Assembly: GCA_900314655.1 (NCBI GenBank)
Contig: OMWC01000009.1
Coordinates: forward strand, 1 to 64,000
Length of the DNA: 64,000 bases
Origin: an uncultured Prevotellaceae bacterium
GTDB taxonomy: Bacteria; Bacteroidota; Bacteroidia; Bacteroidales; Bacteroidaceae
Reading direction: 5' to 3'
Below, piece after piece: positions 44,360 through 52,728 of the stretch; the stretch's first letter is position 1; each line of letters starts with the position of its first letter. The position numbers and the translations under genes are program-made. The notes under the pieces were generated by a model. It had not been told where the DNA came from, ran no database searches, and saw only the letters and a list, made by a program, of their open reading frames with translations.

Positions 44360-44767
44360 TTAGAACGGCAGATCGTCGGCACTACCCTCGGCTGCAGGCT
44401 GTGCTGGCGGGAATGGTGCCGGAGCAGGAGCAGCAGCGGCTTCAGGAGCCGGGAAAGGCTGTACACCCTGTGCGGCAGCCTGAGCAGCAGCGGGATCTAT
44501 GCGATCCACCTTCCATGCACGTACATCATTGAACCAACGGCCCTGATACTCATGGGCATCAATATCGAAACTGACACGCAGCTCCTCGCCGATCTGAATA
44601 TTCATATTAGCAATCTTGTCCTCACCAAACACGCGGAACACACACTTCTTGGGATACTGCTCGTGAGTTTCGATTACATAGTCCTGACTCTTCCAAGAGT
44701 TGCCCGTACGGGCTGAAACGCCGCCCTGAGCTGGCATAACGGCGATTATTTTACCTTCTATTTCCAT
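44360..44767 (-). CDS. DUF3127 OB-fold protein with SSB-like tail
   Basis: 135 residues. The first ~90 (MEIEGKIIAVMPAQGG to WFNDVRAWKV) match DUF3127, an OB-fold-like domain common in Bacteroidetes. A linker rich in Ala and Pro (about 92-125) leads to the end DDLPF, which resembles the DDDIPF tip of SSB that recruits repair proteins. I infer a single-strand DNA or SSB-related role. A near-consensus box (TAATTTCGC) precedes the gene on the minus strand. It converges with uxaB and diverges from dnaN. Confidence 0.8.
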   Translation of the reverse strand: MEIEGKIIAVMPAQGGVSARTGNSWKSQDYVIETHEQYPKKCVFRVFGEDKIANMNIQIGEELRVSFDIDAHEYQGRWFNDVRAWKVDRIDPAAAQAAAQGVQPFPAPEAAAAPAPAPFPPAQPAAEGSADDLPF

Positions 44768-44872
44768 TACTTATATTTGTTTATGTATGTTTTCAGTTTG
44801 CGAAATTAATAAAAAAGTTCTAACAAGAGAAACTTTTTCAGCGTTTTTTTTGTTTTGCACTATTTTTTTGTG

Positions 44873-44880
44873 TATTTTTG
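44873..44880 (+). promoter_or_regulatory. -7 promoter box of dnaN
   Basis: TATTTTTG, 36 nt before the dnaN ATG. Confidence 0.55.
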
Positions 44881-44916
44881 TACCTCAAATAAAAGTAACT
44901 AAAAACATCAACTATA

Positions 44917-46041
44917 ATGAGAATCACATTATCAAGTTCGGCTCTCAGCAGCCAACTCGGAACACTCGCCAAGGTTATCAACAGCAAGAACAGCCTGGCC
45001 ATCCTCGACTGCTTCCTCTTCGAAGTGGCAAATCAGCAACTCACCATCACCGCCTCCGATAGCGAGAACGTGATGCGCTCCACCATGCAGTTGGAAATGG
45101 CTGACGGTGAAGGCAAGTTTGCAGTAAACAACCGCACCATCCTCGATGCCGTGAAGGAACTCCCCGAGCAGCCCCTCACCCTCGATGTGGACACCAATAC
45201 GTTCAGCGTGAAGGTTATCTATCAGAACGGTATGTACAACTTCACCGCCCAGAATGCCGACGAGTATCCCATTGCCCAGCAGATGCCCGAGACTGCCACC
45301 TCGCTGACGCTCCCCAGCAACGTGCTGGCCGACAATATCACACGTGCCATTTTCGCCACGGCTCAGGAAGAACTCCGCCCCGTGATGAACGGCATCTACT
45401 TCGACCTCACCCCCGACGCGCTCGCCATCGTAGCCAGCGACGGCCACAAGCTGGTGCGCAACAAGAACTTCACCGTAAGGACCGAAACGCCCACCGCCTT
45501 CATCCTTCCCAAGAAGCCCGCTACGCTGCTGAAGAACGTGCTCGGCAAGGACGATAGCGACGTGGTCATCCGCTTCGATGAGCGCAACGCCCAGATTTCA
45601 TTCGGCGACACCACGCTCCTCTGCCGCCTCATTGAGGGCCGCTACCCCAACTACAACTCCGTGATTCCGCAGAACAATCCCTATCAGCTCACCATCGACC
45701 GCAAGACGCTCATCGGAGCCCTTCGCCGCGTGCTTCCCTTTGCCAGCGAGAGCAGCCAGCTGGTGCGCCTCCACATCGAGAACGGCAAGATAGAGGTTTC
45801 CTCCGAGGATATCGACTTCTCAACGAGCGCCAAGGAGGAAGTGACCTGCGACTACACCGGCAGCGCCATGAACATCGGCTTCAAGGGCCCGTCGCTCACC
45901 GAGATTCTCAACAACCTCAACAGCGAGGAAGTAACGCTGCAGCTGGCCGATCCGTCGCGCCCATGCCTCATCCTGCCTGTTGATCAGCCCGAGAATGAGG
46001 ATGTGCTGATGCTTATCATGCCGATGCTTTTGAACGACTAA
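44917..46041 (+). CDS. dnaN: DNA polymerase III sliding clamp (beta subunit)
   Basis: 374 residues, usual length, with the three repeated clamp domains (about 1-120, 125-245, 247-374). It forms a dimeric ring that tethers the replicative polymerase. Family features: SLAILDCFLFEV, ARPVMNGIYFDL-like RPVMNGIYFDL, EGRYPNYNSVIP and the end LILPVDQPENEDVLMLIMPM. dnaN starts a run that continues with exonuclease, coaBC, DUF4835, recN and TPR genes, all close together. Confidence 0.96.
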   Translation: MRITLSSSALSSQLGTLAKVINSKNSLAILDCFLFEVANQQLTITASDSENVMRSTMQLEMADGEGKFAVNNRTILDAVKELPEQPLTLDVDTNTFSVKVIYQNGMYNFTAQNADEYPIAQQMPETATSLTLPSNVLADNITRAIFATAQEELRPVMNGIYFDLTPDALAIVASDGHKLVRNKNFTVRTETPTAFILPKKPATLLKNVLGKDDSDVVIRFDERNAQISFGDTTLLCRLIEGRYPNYNSVIPQNNPYQLTIDRKTLIGALRRVLPFASESSQLVRLHIENGKIEVSSEDIDFSTSAKEEVTCDYTGSAMNIGFKGPSLTEILNNLNSEEVTLQLADPSRPCLILPVDQPENEDVLMLIMPMLLND

Positions 46042-46050
46042 TTTTTTTGA

Positions 46051-46917
46051 ATGATGAAATTAAATCTTACTAAGCCCCTCGTTGTCTTCGACTTGGAGAC
46101 AACGGGGCTTGATCTTGTAAAGGACAGGATCATCCAGATATCATATATTAAGGTAAACCTTGACGGAACGGAAGTCCGCAAGAATCAGTTCGTGAATCCC
46201 GGCATGGATATACCGCCCATCGTGGTGGAACTGACGGGAATCACCAACGAAGACGTGAAAGACGCCCCAAGTTTCAAGGACCTGGCCCCGAAGCTTGCAG
46301 CCGACTTTTCGGGCTGCGACTTTGCCGGCTACAACAGCAACAACTTCGACATCCCCCTGCTGGCCGAGGAATTCCTGCGCGCCGGCATCGACTTCGATTT
46401 CGAGAAATGCCGGATGATTGACGCCTGCACCATCTTCAAGCGGATGGAACGCCGCAACCTTGCTGCCGCCTATAAGTTCTATTGCGGACGCAAGATGGAG
46501 GACGACTTCCAGGCCCACCTTGCCGACCAGGACACCGAGGCCACATGGCGTGTGCTTCAGGCCGAGCTCGACTACTATGCCCCCGGTTCACCCGTTGCAC
46601 TCGACGATGAGACCAAGGTTCTCCACAACGACATGGACGAGCTGGCAGCCTTCTCCAAGACCAACGACAATGTGGATTTTGCAGGCCGCATCGTATGGCA
46701 GGAGATGAAGGATGCCCAGGGCAACGTGCTCACCGACGGCAACGGCAAGCCCCGCAAGCAGGAAGTGTTCAACTTCGGCAAGTACAAGGGATGGGTGGTG
46801 AGCGAAGTGCTCCACCGCGACCCCGGTTACTACAGCTGGATGCTGAGCAGCGACTTCACCTACAACACGAAGCAAGTGCTCACCCGCATCCGTCTGCGCG
46901 AATTCAACAAACGATAA
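46051..46917 (+). CDS. DnaQ-like 3'-5' exonuclease
   Basis: 288 residues. The exonuclease domain (about 8-165) shows FDLETTGL (Exo I), YNSNNFDIPLL (Exo II) and HLADQDTEATW (Exo III, with His and Asp). The C-terminal ~85 residues (FNFGKYKGWVVSEVLHRDPGYY) form the small DUF3820-like module found in Bacteroidetes homologues. Its position just after dnaN suggests proofreading or repair together with the clamp. The start may also be the next codon (46054), as two ATGs are in tandem. Confidence 0.88.
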   Translation: MMKLNLTKPLVVFDLETTGLDLVKDRIIQISYIKVNLDGTEVRKNQFVNPGMDIPPIVVELTGITNEDVKDAPSFKDLAPKLAADFSGCDFAGYNSNNFDIPLLAEEFLRAGIDFDFEKCRMIDACTIFKRMERRNLAAAYKFYCGRKMEDDFQAHLADQDTEATWRVLQAELDYYAPGSPVALDDETKVLHNDMDELAAFSKTNDNVDFAGRIVWQEMKDAQGNVLTDGNGKPRKQEVFNFGKYKGWVVSEVLHRDPGYYSWMLSSDFTYNTKQVLTRIRLREFNKR

Positions 46918-46932
46918 AAAAAACCTTCAGGA

Positions 46933-48126
46933 ATGCTAAAAGGTAAGAAGATTGTGCTCGGCATCACGGGCAGCATAGCCGCCTATAAGGCGTGTCTCAT
47001 CATACGGGCGCTCATCAAGCAGGGTGCCGAGGTGCAGGTGGTGATCACCCCTTCTGGTAAAGAGTTCATCACCCCCATCACGCTCTCTGCCCTCACCCAC
47101 AAGCCCGTTGTCAGCGAGTTCTTTTCCCAGCGCGACGGCACGTGGAACAGCCATGTAGATCTTGGCCTCTGGGCAGATGCTATGCTCATCGCCCCCGCCA
47201 CGGCTTCCACCATCGGGAAGATGGCCCACGGCATTGCCGACAATATGCTCATCACCACTTACCTCTCCATGAAAGCCCCCGTCTTCATCGCCCCCGCCAT
47301 GGACCTTGACATGTATGCACATCCCAGCACGCAGCAGAACCTCAAGACGCTGCAGGCCTATGGCAATCATATCATTGAGCCCCAGAGCGGATTCCTGGCC
47401 AGCGGACTCGAAGGCAAAGGCCGCATGGAAGAGCCAGAGCGCATCGTGGAATTTCTCGACCATGCCCTCAGCCCTTCGGCTAACGACCTTTCGGGCAAGC
47501 GTATCCTGATCACGGCAGGTCCTACTTACGAGAAGATCGACCCCGTCCGCTTCATCGGCAACTATTCCAGCGGCAAGATGGGATTCGCCCTTGCAGCCGA
47601 ATGCGCTCGGCGCGGTGCCGAAGTCACCCTGGTGGCCGGTCCCGTAAGCCTTCCCACGCCCGCAGGTGTCAGCCGCATCGACGTGGAGAGCTGCCAGGAG
47701 ATGTACGAAGCTTCCACTCAGGCATTCCCCCGCATGGATGCAGCCATCCTCTGCGCTGCCGTGGCCGATTTCCGTCCCGAAACCGCCGCCGAGCAGAAAA
47801 TCAAGCGCGAGAAAGACGACCTCGTGCTGCGCCTGCAGCCCACCCACGACATAGCCCAGCAGTTAGGCCAGCTGAAGACCGACCGCCAGGTGCTCGTGGG
47901 CTTCGCCCTGGAGACCAACGACGAAGAGCTGAATGCCAAGAAGAAGCTGGCGAAGAAGAACCTCGACTTCATCGTGCTCAACTCCACCCGCAACAAAGGC
48001 ACCACCTTCCGTTCCGACGACAATCAGATCAGCATCATCTCGGCCACAGGCCAGAAAGACTTCCCCAAGAAGCCCAAGACCGAAGTTGCCCGCGATATCG
48101 TGGACCATCTGGCAGCCATCATCTAA
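46933..48126 (+). CDS. coaBC: bifunctional CoaBC (phosphopantothenoylcysteine decarboxylase/synthetase)
   Basis: 397 residues. The N-terminal CoaC half (about 1-180) has GITGSIAAYKA, the active His in SHVDLGLWAD, PAMDLDMY and a LASGLEGKGRM loop where a Ser takes the position of the Cys in enterobacterial Dfp. The C-terminal CoaB half (about 188-397) starts ILITAGPTYEKIDPVRFI with NYSSGKMG. Together they make 4'-phosphopantetheine from 4'-phosphopantothenate and cysteine for coenzyme A. coaX, the first enzyme of the route, lies at 59434. Confidence 0.94.
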   Translation: MLKGKKIVLGITGSIAAYKACLIIRALIKQGAEVQVVITPSGKEFITPITLSALTHKPVVSEFFSQRDGTWNSHVDLGLWADAMLIAPATASTIGKMAHGIADNMLITTYLSMKAPVFIAPAMDLDMYAHPSTQQNLKTLQAYGNHIIEPQSGFLASGLEGKGRMEEPERIVEFLDHALSPSANDLSGKRILITAGPTYEKIDPVRFIGNYSSGKMGFALAAECARRGAEVTLVAGPVSLPTPAGVSRIDVESCQEMYEASTQAFPRMDAAILCAAVADFRPETAAEQKIKREKDDLVLRLQPTHDIAQQLGQLKTDRQVLVGFALETNDEELNAKKKLAKKNLDFIVLNSTRNKGTTFRSDDNQISIISATGQKDFPKKPKTEVARDIVDHLAAII

Positions 48127-48138
48127 AAGTTCATAGCC

Positions 48139-49047
48139 ATGTTGAAGAAGCTTATTGCCTGTTGCCTGTTCCTGTCGCTTGCCTTCGGTCATAGCCTGAA
48201 GGCCCAGGAGCTGCAAGCCAAGGTTACCATCAATCACGCACAGATTCAAGGCACCGACGTGTCGGTCTTCGAGAGCCTCCAGCAGACCATGGAGCAGTTC
48301 CTCAACGACCAGCAGTGGACCTCACTCCAGTTCCAGAAGAACGAGCGCATCGTATGCAACTTCAACATCACGGTCAGCAAGTACGACCCCTCCAACCATC
48401 TCTTCACCTGCACCGCCCTCATCCAGGCCAACCGTCCGGTCTTCAATTCCAGCTACACCACCACCTTATATAATAATAGGGATGCCAACTTCGACTTCGA
48501 GTTCTCGCAGTTCGACCAGCTCAACTTCAACGAAGAGATGATCGACAACCAGCTCACGGCCCTGATGGCCTACTATGCCTATCTCATCATCGGCCTCGAC
48601 CTCGATTCCTTCGCGCCGATGGGTGGCGAAGACATCCTCCAGCGGTGCCTCAATCTGGTCAACAACACGCAGAACCTCGACTTCAACGGCTGGAAGGCCT
48701 TCGAGAACGACCGCAACCGCTTCGCCATCATCAACGACTATATGGAAGGAGCCATGCAGCCCTTCCGCCAGCTGCAGTACGACTACTACCGCAAAGGGCT
48801 CGACGAGATGGCCAACAATGCCGAGCGCGGACGCGCCAATATCACGACCGCCCTGGAGAACCTCAAGAAGGCCCACGAAGACAGGCCGCTGAGCTTGCTG
48901 CCGCAGATATGGACCGACTATAAGAAGGAAGAACTGGCCAACATCTACAAGGGCAAAGGCACGCAGAAAGAGAAGGAATCCGTCTATGACCTCCTCTTCA
49001 GCATCAATGCCTCGCAGAACAATACATGGGAAAAAATCAAGCAGTAA
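48139..49047 (+). CDS. DUF4835 family exported protein (PorD-like)
   Basis: 302 residues with a signal peptide ending SLKAQ. The body (YNNRDANFDFEFSQFDQLNF, ALMAYYAYLIIGLDLDSFAPMGGEDI) fits DUF4835, which in Bacteroidetes sits between coaBC and recN, exactly as here. Some databases call this family PorD and link it to the type IX secretion system; I have not verified that here. The recN start lies 28 nt downstream. Confidence 0.87.
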   Translation: MLKKLIACCLFLSLAFGHSLKAQELQAKVTINHAQIQGTDVSVFESLQQTMEQFLNDQQWTSLQFQKNERIVCNFNITVSKYDPSNHLFTCTALIQANRPVFNSSYTTTLYNNRDANFDFEFSQFDQLNFNEEMIDNQLTALMAYYAYLIIGLDLDSFAPMGGEDILQRCLNLVNNTQNLDFNGWKAFENDRNRFAIINDYMEGAMQPFRQLQYDYYRKGLDEMANNAERGRANITTALENLKKAHEDRPLSLLPQIWTDYKKEELANIYKGKGTQKEKESVYDLLFSINASQNNTWEKIKQ

Positions 49048-49075
49048 GACCCTTAGATTATCACTTCAAAAGTAT

Positions 49076-50737
49076 ATGCTTAAGCAACTATATATCAAGA
49101 ACTTCACGCTCATTGATGAACTCGACATTCAGCTCTTTCCCGGCTTCTCCGTGATTACCGGCGAGACGGGAGCAGGCAAGAGCATCATCCTTGGAGCACT
49201 CTCTCTCCTCTTAGGCCAGCGAGCCGATTCCCGGAGCATCAAGTCGGGCTCCGACCGCTGCATCATCGAGGCCCATTTCGACCTCAGCCGCTACCAGCTG
49301 GAAAGCCTTTTCACGTCCTACGACATCGACTACGATGCCCAGGACTGCATCTTCCGACGCGAGCTCACCGCCGCCGGCAAGAGCCGCGCCTTCATCAACG
49401 ACACCCCCGTGCCCCTCGGCGTCATGAAAGCCATCGGCCAGCAGCTTGTTGACATCCACTCGCAGCATCAGAACCTGCTCCTGCAGGAAGAAGACTTCCA
49501 GCTCAACGTCGTGGATATCATTGCCCAGGACGGCAAGCAGCTCGCCAGCTACCAAGACGCATTCCGCCGCTATCAGGAAGCGCGCCGGGCCGTCATGCGG
49601 ATGGAAGAAGACATCGCCAAGGCAGCCCAGAACGAAGACTTCCTCCGCTTCCAGTACAACGAGCTCAACGATGCCCAGCTCGCCCCAGGCCAGCAGGAAG
49701 AACTCGAACAGGAAAGCGAGACCCTCAGCCATGTGGAAGACATCAAGACCGCGCTCTACACCGCCGAGGGAATCCTTAGCGGCGACGAGGGCAACCTTGT
49801 AGAACGTCTGCGCGAAGCATCGCGCGCCATCGAAGGCATCCGCGACGTCTATGCCGATGCCGCAGAAGTGGCAGAGCGCATCCACAGCAGCTATATCGAG
49901 CTGAAAGACATCGCCGCAGAAGTCACGCAGATGTCTGCCCATACCGATTTCGACCCCAAACGCCTCGATTCCGTCAACGAACAGCTCGACACCATCTACT
50001 CCCTGCAGAAGAAGCACCACGTGGAGACCGTCGAAGAGCTCATTGCCCTGCGCGACCAACTCCGGCAGCAGCTCGACCATCTCGATAACAGCAGCGATGA
50101 GATTGAGGCCCTGCGCCGCCAGGAGCAAAACGCCGCCATAACGGCCCTCAGTCATGCCGCCACCCTGACAGCCCTCCGGAAGAAAGCCGCCCAGAAGGTG
50201 GAGAAAGAGATGAAGAGCCGCCTCGTACCCCTCGGCATCCCCAACGTGCGCTTTGCCGTTGACGTCACCCCCACCGAACAACTCTCCGAGAAAGGAGCCG
50301 ACAAGGTGGCCTTCCTCTTCAGCGCCAACACCAGCACCCCCATGCAGCCCGTTGCGCAGATTGCATCCGGCGGTGAGATTGCCCGCGTCATGCTCTCGCT
50401 GAAAGCCATGATCAGCGGCACGGTCAAGCTCCCCACCATCATCTTCGACGAGATTGACACCGGTGTGAGCGGCCGCGTGGCCGAGATGATGGCCAAGATC
50501 ATGCAGGAGATGGGCCATACCGACCGTCAGGTCATCAGCATCACCCATCTGCCCCAGATAGCCGCCCTCGGCAGCCATCACTACAAGGTGTACAAGGAAG
50601 AAACCCCCGAAGGCACCAAGAGCCGCATGCAGCTGCTCAGCCCCGACGACCGCATACAGGAAATAGCCCAGATGCTCAGCGGAAGCGATGTCACCGCCGC
50701 CGCCATCAGCAATGCCAAGGCCCTCCTGAAAAGATAA
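49076..50737 (+). CDS. recN: DNA repair protein RecN
   Basis: 553 residues, usual length. SMC-like ATPase with Walker A ITGETGAGKSIIL (about 29-41), long coiled coils in the middle, signature SGGEIARVMLSLK and Walker B IIFDEIDTGVSGRVA. RecN holds broken ends together during double-strand break repair. The frame is open upstream into the DUF4835 gene; ATG 49076 (MLKQLYIKNFTLID) matches the family start. Nothing like a LexA box was noted. Confidence 0.95.
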   Translation: MLKQLYIKNFTLIDELDIQLFPGFSVITGETGAGKSIILGALSLLLGQRADSRSIKSGSDRCIIEAHFDLSRYQLESLFTSYDIDYDAQDCIFRRELTAAGKSRAFINDTPVPLGVMKAIGQQLVDIHSQHQNLLLQEEDFQLNVVDIIAQDGKQLASYQDAFRRYQEARRAVMRMEEDIAKAAQNEDFLRFQYNELNDAQLAPGQQEELEQESETLSHVEDIKTALYTAEGILSGDEGNLVERLREASRAIEGIRDVYADAAEVAERIHSSYIELKDIAAEVTQMSAHTDFDPKRLDSVNEQLDTIYSLQKKHHVETVEELIALRDQLRQQLDHLDNSSDEIEALRRQEQNAAITALSHAATLTALRKKAAQKVEKEMKSRLVPLGIPNVRFAVDVTPTEQLSEKGADKVAFLFSANTSTPMQPVAQIASGGEIARVMLSLKAMISGTVKLPTIIFDEIDTGVSGRVAEMMAKIMQEMGHTDRQVISITHLPQIAALGSHHYKVYKEETPEGTKSRMQLLSPDDRIQEIAQMLSGSDVTAAAISNAKALLKR

Positions 50738-50762
50738 ACATTTCTCATTTAAATACGATAAG

Positions 50763-52421
50763 ATGAAAAAGATTCTGATAATTTCTCATTTTCTCATTCT
50801 CTCATTTTCCCAATCTCTTCATGCCCAGCCAGCCATGGTGAAAAACGTAGCCAAGAGCGTCTTCACCCTCACCACCTTCAAGGCCGACGGCTCCCTGCTG
50901 GCCAGCAGCCACGGAGTCTTCGTGGGCAACGAAGGCGAAGCCGTCAGCGACCTCAAGCCCTTCCTCGGAGCCGCCAAGGCAGTCGTGGTAGATGCCAAGG
51001 GCAACAAGATGGACGTGACCCGCATCATGGGCATCAACGACATCTACGACGTGGCCCGTTTCCGCGTCGATGGCAAGACCACCCCCGCGCCCATCGCCAA
51101 CGTGGCCTCCACCACCGGACAAGATGCCTGGTTAGTCACCTACGGACTCAAGTCGCCCCAGATCGTAGCCACCAAGGTGAAGAGCGTGGAGAAGTTCATG
51201 GACAAGTACAACTACTACATCTTCGGGATGAACGCCCCCGACAACACCACGGGCTGCCCCTACGTCAATATGTACGGACAGGTCATTGGCCTGCTGCAGA
51301 TGTCGCAGACCAGTTTCGACACCCACGCCTGCGATGCCGCATTCGCCCGTTCCCTCAGTGCCAACGGCTTCTCCCTCAACGATGCCAACTATCAGCAGAT
51401 AGGCATCCCCCAGGCCATGCCCACCGACGAAAACCAAGCCCGCCTGATGCTCGTGATGGCAGCCCAGGCCAAAGACTCGCTCAAATACGTTGCAGCCACC
51501 AACGACTTCCTCGAGCTGTTCCCCGCAGCCACCGACGGCTACAACAACCGCGCCCTCATTGAAGCCGGCGCCCAGCAATGGGCCAATGCCGACGAGACCA
51601 TGAAGAACTGCATCCGGAAAGCCAACGACAAAGACGAAGCCCACTACAACTACGCCAAGATGATGTACAACTATGCCGTCAGCGGACTCCATTGGTCGCT
51701 CGATGAGGCACTCGCCGAAGCCAACGAAGCCTACAAGGCAAAGCCCCTCCCCATCTACCAGCATCTGCAGGCGCAGATCATCTATGCCAAAGGCGACTAC
51801 CAGCAAGCCCTCAACATCTTCGAGCAACTCTCCAAGGACAAGAACTTCAACACCCCCGAACTGCTCTACGAGCAAGCCCAGTGCAAGCATAGCCTCAAGG
51901 CCCCCGGCGAAGAAGTCATCACCCTCCTCGACAGCGCCATCAACACCACCGACACCCTCCGCTTCACCGAGGCAGCCCCCTACTTCCTCACACGTGCACA
52001 GGTTTACGACGAGATGGGCAAATACCGCGATGCCGTCTTCGACTATTCGCGCTACGAATATCTCGTGCAGGGCCGTGTCAATGCCCCCTTCTATTACGTC
52101 CGCGCACAGGCAGAAGTCAAGGGAAAGCTCTATCAGCAAGCTATCTCCGACCTCGCACGCGCCATCATCCTCGCCCCTCAGGAGCCCACCTACTACGCCG
52201 AAATGGCCAATCTCCAGCTGCGAGTCAACAAGCCCGACGATGCCCTCAAGATAGCCCAGCGCTGCACCGAGATAGCCCCCGACTATCCCGATGGCTACAT
52301 GCTCCTCGGACTCGCCCAGATACAGACCAAGAAGAAGTCAGAAGGCCTTGCCAACCTGCAGAAAGCCAAAGACCTCGGCAGCCAACAGGCTCAGGCACTC
52401 ATCGACAAATACAGCAAATAA
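50763..52421 (+). CDS. TPR protein with degenerate trypsin-like domain
   Basis: 552 residues. Signal peptide (ending SQSLHAQ), then a trypsin/HtrA-like barrel (about 25-200) whose catalytic sites have decayed. The His region reads VSDLKPF, the Asp is kept in NDIYDVARFRV and the Ser loop reads NTTGCPYVN in place of GNSGGP. It should therefore be an inactive pseudoprotease. The C-terminal half (about 225-550) is mostly TPR-like helices with at least seven repeats, ending AEMANLQLRVNKPDDALKIA and QTKKKSEGLANLQKAK. A binding or scaffold role in the periplasm is inferred. Confidence 0.78.
   Translation: MKKILIISHFLILSFSQSLHAQPAMVKNVAKSVFTLTTFKADGSLLASSHGVFVGNEGEAVSDLKPFLGAAKAVVVDAKGNKMDVTRIMGINDIYDVARFRVDGKTTPAPIANVASTTGQDAWLVTYGLKSPQIVATKVKSVEKFMDKYNYYIFGMNAPDNTTGCPYVNMYGQVIGLLQMSQTSFDTHACDAAFARSLSANGFSLNDANYQQIGIPQAMPTDENQARLMLVMAAQAKDSLKYVAATNDFLELFPAATDGYNNRALIEAGAQQWANADETMKNCIRKANDKDEAHYNYAKMMYNYAVSGLHWSLDEALAEANEAYKAKPLPIYQHLQAQIIYAKGDYQQALNIFEQLSKDKNFNTPELLYEQAQCKHSLKAPGEEVITLLDSAINTTDTLRFTEAAPYFLTRAQVYDEMGKYRDAVFDYSRYEYLVQGRVNAPFYYVRAQAEVKGKLYQQAISDLARAIILAPQEPTYYAEMANLQLRVNKPDDALKIAQRCTEIAPDYPDGYMLLGLAQIQTKKKSEGLANLQKAKDLGSQQAQALIDKYSK
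50782..50813 (+). repeat. octamer array inside the signal peptide region
   Basis: TTTCTCAT, TTTCTCAT, TCTCTCAT and TTTCCCAA encode most of the hydrophobic part of the signal peptide. One more copy of TTTCTCAT is at 50741-50748, just before the start codon. The unit is the reverse complement of the 36880 octamer. Confidence 0.85.
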
Positions 52422-52453
52422 TCCACATGCTGTCAGAGCGTGAAAGCAAAAAA

Positions 52454-52582
52454 GGTGAAGGGTGAAGGGGTGAAGGCTATTTCTATAACTTTTTATAAAT
52501 TATATAATATCTTTAAAGCTCTCGCGCGCGTGTAAAAATATAAAAGTTTATATAAACAGCCTTCACCCCTTCACCCTTCACC
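52454..52582. repeat. inverted heptamer-arm element with AT core (element 3)
   Basis: The left arm 52454-52478 (TGAAGGG-type heptamers) and right arm 52558-52582 are perfect 25-bp inverted repeats. The core is AT-rich with a GC patch (CTCGCGCGCGTG) and a 12-bp palindrome GTTTATATAAAC. Located between convergent genes ending at 52421 and 52729. In RNA it gives a 25-bp stem. Confidence 0.85.
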
Positions 52583-52589
52583 CCAAAAC

Positions 52590-52699
52590 ATCATCCGTTG
52601 ATCTTCAAAGTATCATCCGTTGGCTTTCAAAGTATCATCCGTTGACCTTCAAAGTATCATCCAATGGAAGTCAAAGTATCATCCATTGGAGAACCAAAA
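52590..52699. repeat. five 22-bp tandem repeats
   Basis: Units start ATCATCCGTTG or ATCATCCAATG and end CAAAGT, at 52590, 52612, 52634, 52656 and a decayed fifth at 52678. Only four to five bases in the middle and the ends vary. There are no spacers, so it is not a CRISPR array. It directly follows element 3 and precedes the stop of the minus-strand barrel gene. Confidence 0.82.
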
Positions 52700-52728
52700 T
52701 TCACAGAAGCCTATAGAATACCCAATGC

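Noticed and set aside
49211..50581. Long antisense reading frame (456 codons) opposite recN
   Set aside because: It is a shadow of GC-rich RecN codons with no recognisable domain.
52590..52699. Possible CRISPR array
   Set aside because: Units of 22 bp follow one another with no unique spacers, and there are no cas genes.
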